From: DUAL01 sp036012565
GTDB taxonomy: Bacteria; Bacteroidota; Bacteroidia; Flavobacteriales; BACL11
Reading direction: 5' to 3'
Assembly (NCBI GenBank): GCA_036012565.1
Contig: DASCPP010000028.1
Span: forward strand, 1-7,260
Length of the DNA: 7,260 nucleotides
The notes below the pieces were generated by a model. It was not told where the DNA came from. It saw nothing but the letters and a program-made list of their open reading frames with translations, and made no database searches. Position numbers and translations under genes: made by a program. Positions within the stretch are counted from its first letter, which is position 1. Every line of letters begins with the position of its first letter. This document shows, piece after piece, positions 6,096 through 7,260 of the stretch.

Positions 6096-6428
6096 ATGAA
6101 ATTCTTCTTAATCATAGCAACTTTTTTTATTGTAACAAATATTTCTGCACAAAAAGTATTCTCTGTAGAATATGCTAGCCAGGCAGATATTAAAGTATTT
6201 GTAGTGGACTATGAGAGCCAGGCAGATTTGAATGTATTTAAGGTAGATTATTCCTCACAAGCAGGTAAGAATGATGGTAAATGGTTTTTTGTAGAATATG
6301 CCTCACAGGCTGATAAAAAAATATTTTTTACTGAATATTCTTCACAAGCAGATGTGCTTATTTATTTTGTAGAATATAGCAGCCAGGCAAAATGGCGAAA
6401 GAAAGAGAAGTTGCATTTATTCTTTTAG
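6096..6428 (+). CDS. Secreted six-repeat protein, DUF6150/Septknot-like
   Basis: This small protein of 110 residues has a signal peptide (residues 1-18, likely cut after ISA before QKVF), leaving a mature form of about 92 residues. The mature part is six copies of a 13-residue unit with consensus K-hydrophobic-F-hydrophobic-V-[DE]-Y-x-S-Q-A-D-x. The central tyrosines are at 26, 39, 52, 68, 81 and 94 and the SQA triplets at 28, 41, 54, 70, 83 and 96. Spacing is 13, 13, 16, 13, 13, with the extra three residues in GKNDGKW between units three and four. A basic tail (KWRKKEKLHLFF) follows. I recognise the pattern as that of Bacteroidota proteins labelled DUF6150 or Septknot, where a deeply knotted all-beta fold has been proposed. 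This is from memory and not proven here. No catalytic motif is visible and its function is unknown. It likely acts in the periplasm or outside the cell. The lipoprotein gene follows 40 bases later and may be cotranscribed. Confidence 0.85.
   Translation: MKFFLIIATFFIVTNISAQKVFSVEYASQADIKVFVVDYESQADLNVFKVDYSSQAGKNDGKWFFVEYASQADKKIFFTEYSSQADVLIYFVEYSSQAKWRKKEKLHLFF
6153..6389 (+). repeat. Six internal 13-16 codon repeats of the secreted repeat protein
   Basis: Units cover residues 20-32, 33-45, 46-61, 62-74, 75-87 and 88-98 of the protein. The encoded Y-x-S-Q-A core is conserved in all six, but the DNA is not: Ser-Gln-Ala is spelled agccaggca, tcacaagca or tcacaggct in different units. The array is thus an old protein-level repeat held by selection, not a recent slippage expansion. 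Confidence 0.85.
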
Positions 6429-6468
6429 AATGAAAAAACTACTACTTATATTAACTAAAAATATAACA

Positions 6469-7260
6469 ATGAAAAGAATATTGATTTTACTTTGCTTGCC
6501 GCTACTTTTTACAACTTGTAAAAAAGAAGATGATGATGTTGCGACTATTAATGGTTGTATGGATCCCAATGCTACCAACTACAATCCGCTTGCTACTAAT
6601 GATGATGGTTCTTGCGAGTATGTTAATTTGCCTGTTGCAAACTTTAGCTATACTGCTAGTAATGATTTTGCTCCTACTTTATTTGTTTTTACTAATTATT
6701 CAGCAAATTCAGATACATATTATTGGGATTTTGGAGATGGAAATTTTTCAAATGAAGAGAACCCAACACATCTTTATACATTAGGTGGAGATTACACTGT
6801 GTCGTTAACTGCTAGTATCTTAGATCATGAGGATATATTTATAGACACTATTACTGTCAACTCAGCACCTTCTAGATTAACATTATCTAGTATTAAAATT
6901 GATGCAATACCTATGACTAACAATGGATCTGATTGGGATTGGGATATCACTGGATTAACAAGTGATCCAGATATTTTTTATGTACTAAAACAAGGCGGCA
7001 TTGAGGTTGCTTCATCAAGTTCTCAAGACAATATATCGGTCTTTCCAATATTATTTACAGAAAATTTACCCTATGCCGTAAATAATCTATCACAAGATTA
7101 TACTATTGAACTCTGGGATAATGATGTGGTGGCTGGGATCGGAGGAAATGAATTGATTGGTTCGTGTAGTTTTACCCCAAACAATTATGCCCCTACTGAT
7201 GGTTCTAAGTATCCTACAGAAATTAATATTATTAGTAGCGGTGTAGATATGACGTTAGAT
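6469..7260 (+). CDS. Lipoprotein with PKD domain and C2-like domain (3' end outside window)
   Basis: The reading frame is open to the right edge with 264 codons visible and no stop, so the gene is partial. It starts with a lipoprotein signal peptide, MKRILILLCLPLLFTTC, with Cys17 as the lipidated residue, followed by KKEDDD, the kind of charged stretch linked to surface export of lipoproteins in Bacteroidota. Residues 29-51 form a short cysteine-bracketed motif (GCMDPNATNYNP ... DDGSCEY). A PKD domain spans about 55-131, with the diagnostic YYWDFGDG at 84-91 and HLYTLGGDYTVSLTA at 101-115. A second beta-sandwich region from about 135 onward (WDWDITGL, SDPDIFYVLK, YTIELWDNDV, ELIGSCSF) resembles C2-like calcium-binding domains. 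The ATG at 6469-6471 gives a clean signal peptide. An in-frame ATG at 6430, two bases after the previous stop, would add 13 residues. Likely a surface-exposed adhesion or binding protein; ligand unknown. Confidence 0.85.
   Translation, partial: MKRILILLCLPLLFTTCKKEDDDVATINGCMDPNATNYNPLATNDDGSCEYVNLPVANFSYTASNDFAPTLFVFTNYSANSDTYYWDFGDGNFSNEENPTHLYTLGGDYTVSLTASILDHEDIFIDTITVNSAPSRLTLSSIKIDAIPMTNNGSDWDWDITGLTSDPDIFYVLKQGGIEVASSSSQDNISVFPILFTENLPYAVNNLSQDYTIELWDNDVVAGIGGNELIGSCSFTPNNYAPTDGSKYPTEINIISSGVDMTLD
6553..6621 (+). other. Cysteine-bracketed GC-DPxAxNYxP-DDGSC motif
   Basis: This segment encodes residues 29-51 of the lipoprotein. The two cysteines (30 and 49) frame a Asp/Asn-rich loop with DPNATNYNP and NDDGSC. 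I have seen the same pattern, often in tandem copies, in extracellular proteins of marine Bacteroidota. A disulfide with a calcium-binding loop is a plausible inference from the Asp/Asn spacing. Only one copy is present here. Confidence 0.6.
6631..6861 (+). other. PKD domain of the lipoprotein
   Basis: Residues 55-131 fit a PKD (polycystic kidney disease) Ig-like domain. They begin with PVANFSYTAS, have the strand FVFTNYSANSDTYYWDFGDG containing the hallmark WDFGDG turn, then NPTHLYTLGGDYTVSLT, and close with DTITV. PKD domains in Bacteroidota are typical of surface and secreted proteins, where they act as spacers or in binding. Confidence 0.9.

Noticed and set aside
6153..6389. Phase-variable DNA tandem repeat
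   Set aside because: The units differ at many synonymous positions, so slipped-strand expansion is unlikely. The repetition is at protein level.
6430..6468. Upstream in-frame ATG as the lipoprotein start
   Set aside because: It would put MKKLLLILTKNIT before an already complete lipoprotein signal peptide starting at 6469. The short form fits better, though the longer one is not excluded.
6530..6784. Plus-strand frame of 84 codons, rich in Met and Leu
   Set aside because: It is an out-of-frame reading of the lipoprotein gene. The true frame encodes a lipobox and a PKD domain. The Met/Leu run comes from GATGATGAT-type codons read one base off.
1..7260. tRNA, rRNA, insertion sequence or prophage signals
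   Set aside because: No transposase or integrase motifs, terminal inverted repeats, target duplications, or tRNA/rRNA-like segments were seen on either strand by eye.

Overview
The window looks like chromosomal DNA from a member of the Bacteroidota (Bacteroidetes). It is strongly A+T-rich and has no clear Shine-Dalgarno sequences. It carries -7 boxes of the TAnnTTTG kind, a type IX secretion gene (porT) directly after a menaquinone methyltransferase gene (ubiE/menG), a secreted repeat protein of a kind I know mainly from this phylum, and a lipoprotein with a PKD domain and a Lys/Asp/Glu-rich stretch after the lipid cysteine. The genus cannot be read from the sequence. A marine or aquatic Flavobacteriia-like or related lineage is an inference.

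Layout: bases 1-108 hold no firm gene. They contain only an A/T palindrome and two weak open frames that run off the left edge. Bases 109-5998, minus strand, are one tightly packed run of five genes, transcribed right to left: a class I aminotransferase (aspC-like), a heptose-7-phosphate kinase (hldE/rfaE kinase domain only), a large SLC12-like cation-chloride cotransporter, ubiE/menG, and porT. Junctions alternate between ATGA overlaps of 4 bases and a stop codon followed at once by ATG, so translation is probably coupled throughout. Bases 5999-6095 are a divergent intergenic region with a -7-like box for each direction and three 14-base direct repeats between them. Bases 6096-6428, plus strand, encode a small secreted protein made of six near-identical units. 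Bases 6469-7260, plus strand, hold the first 264 codons of a lipoprotein that runs off the right edge.

How the genes fit together: the minus-strand operon mixes amino-acid metabolism with cell-envelope functions, namely a heptose precursor for lipopolysaccharide, ion transport, menaquinone for respiration, and an outer-membrane component of the type IX secretion system. The plus-strand genes both encode exported proteins, but nothing in the sequence proves that they act with the operon or with each other. The most unusual item is the six-unit repeat protein. I believe it belongs to the DUF6150/Septknot type, in which a deep torus knot has been proposed. That assignment is from memory and needs a profile search and a structure model.
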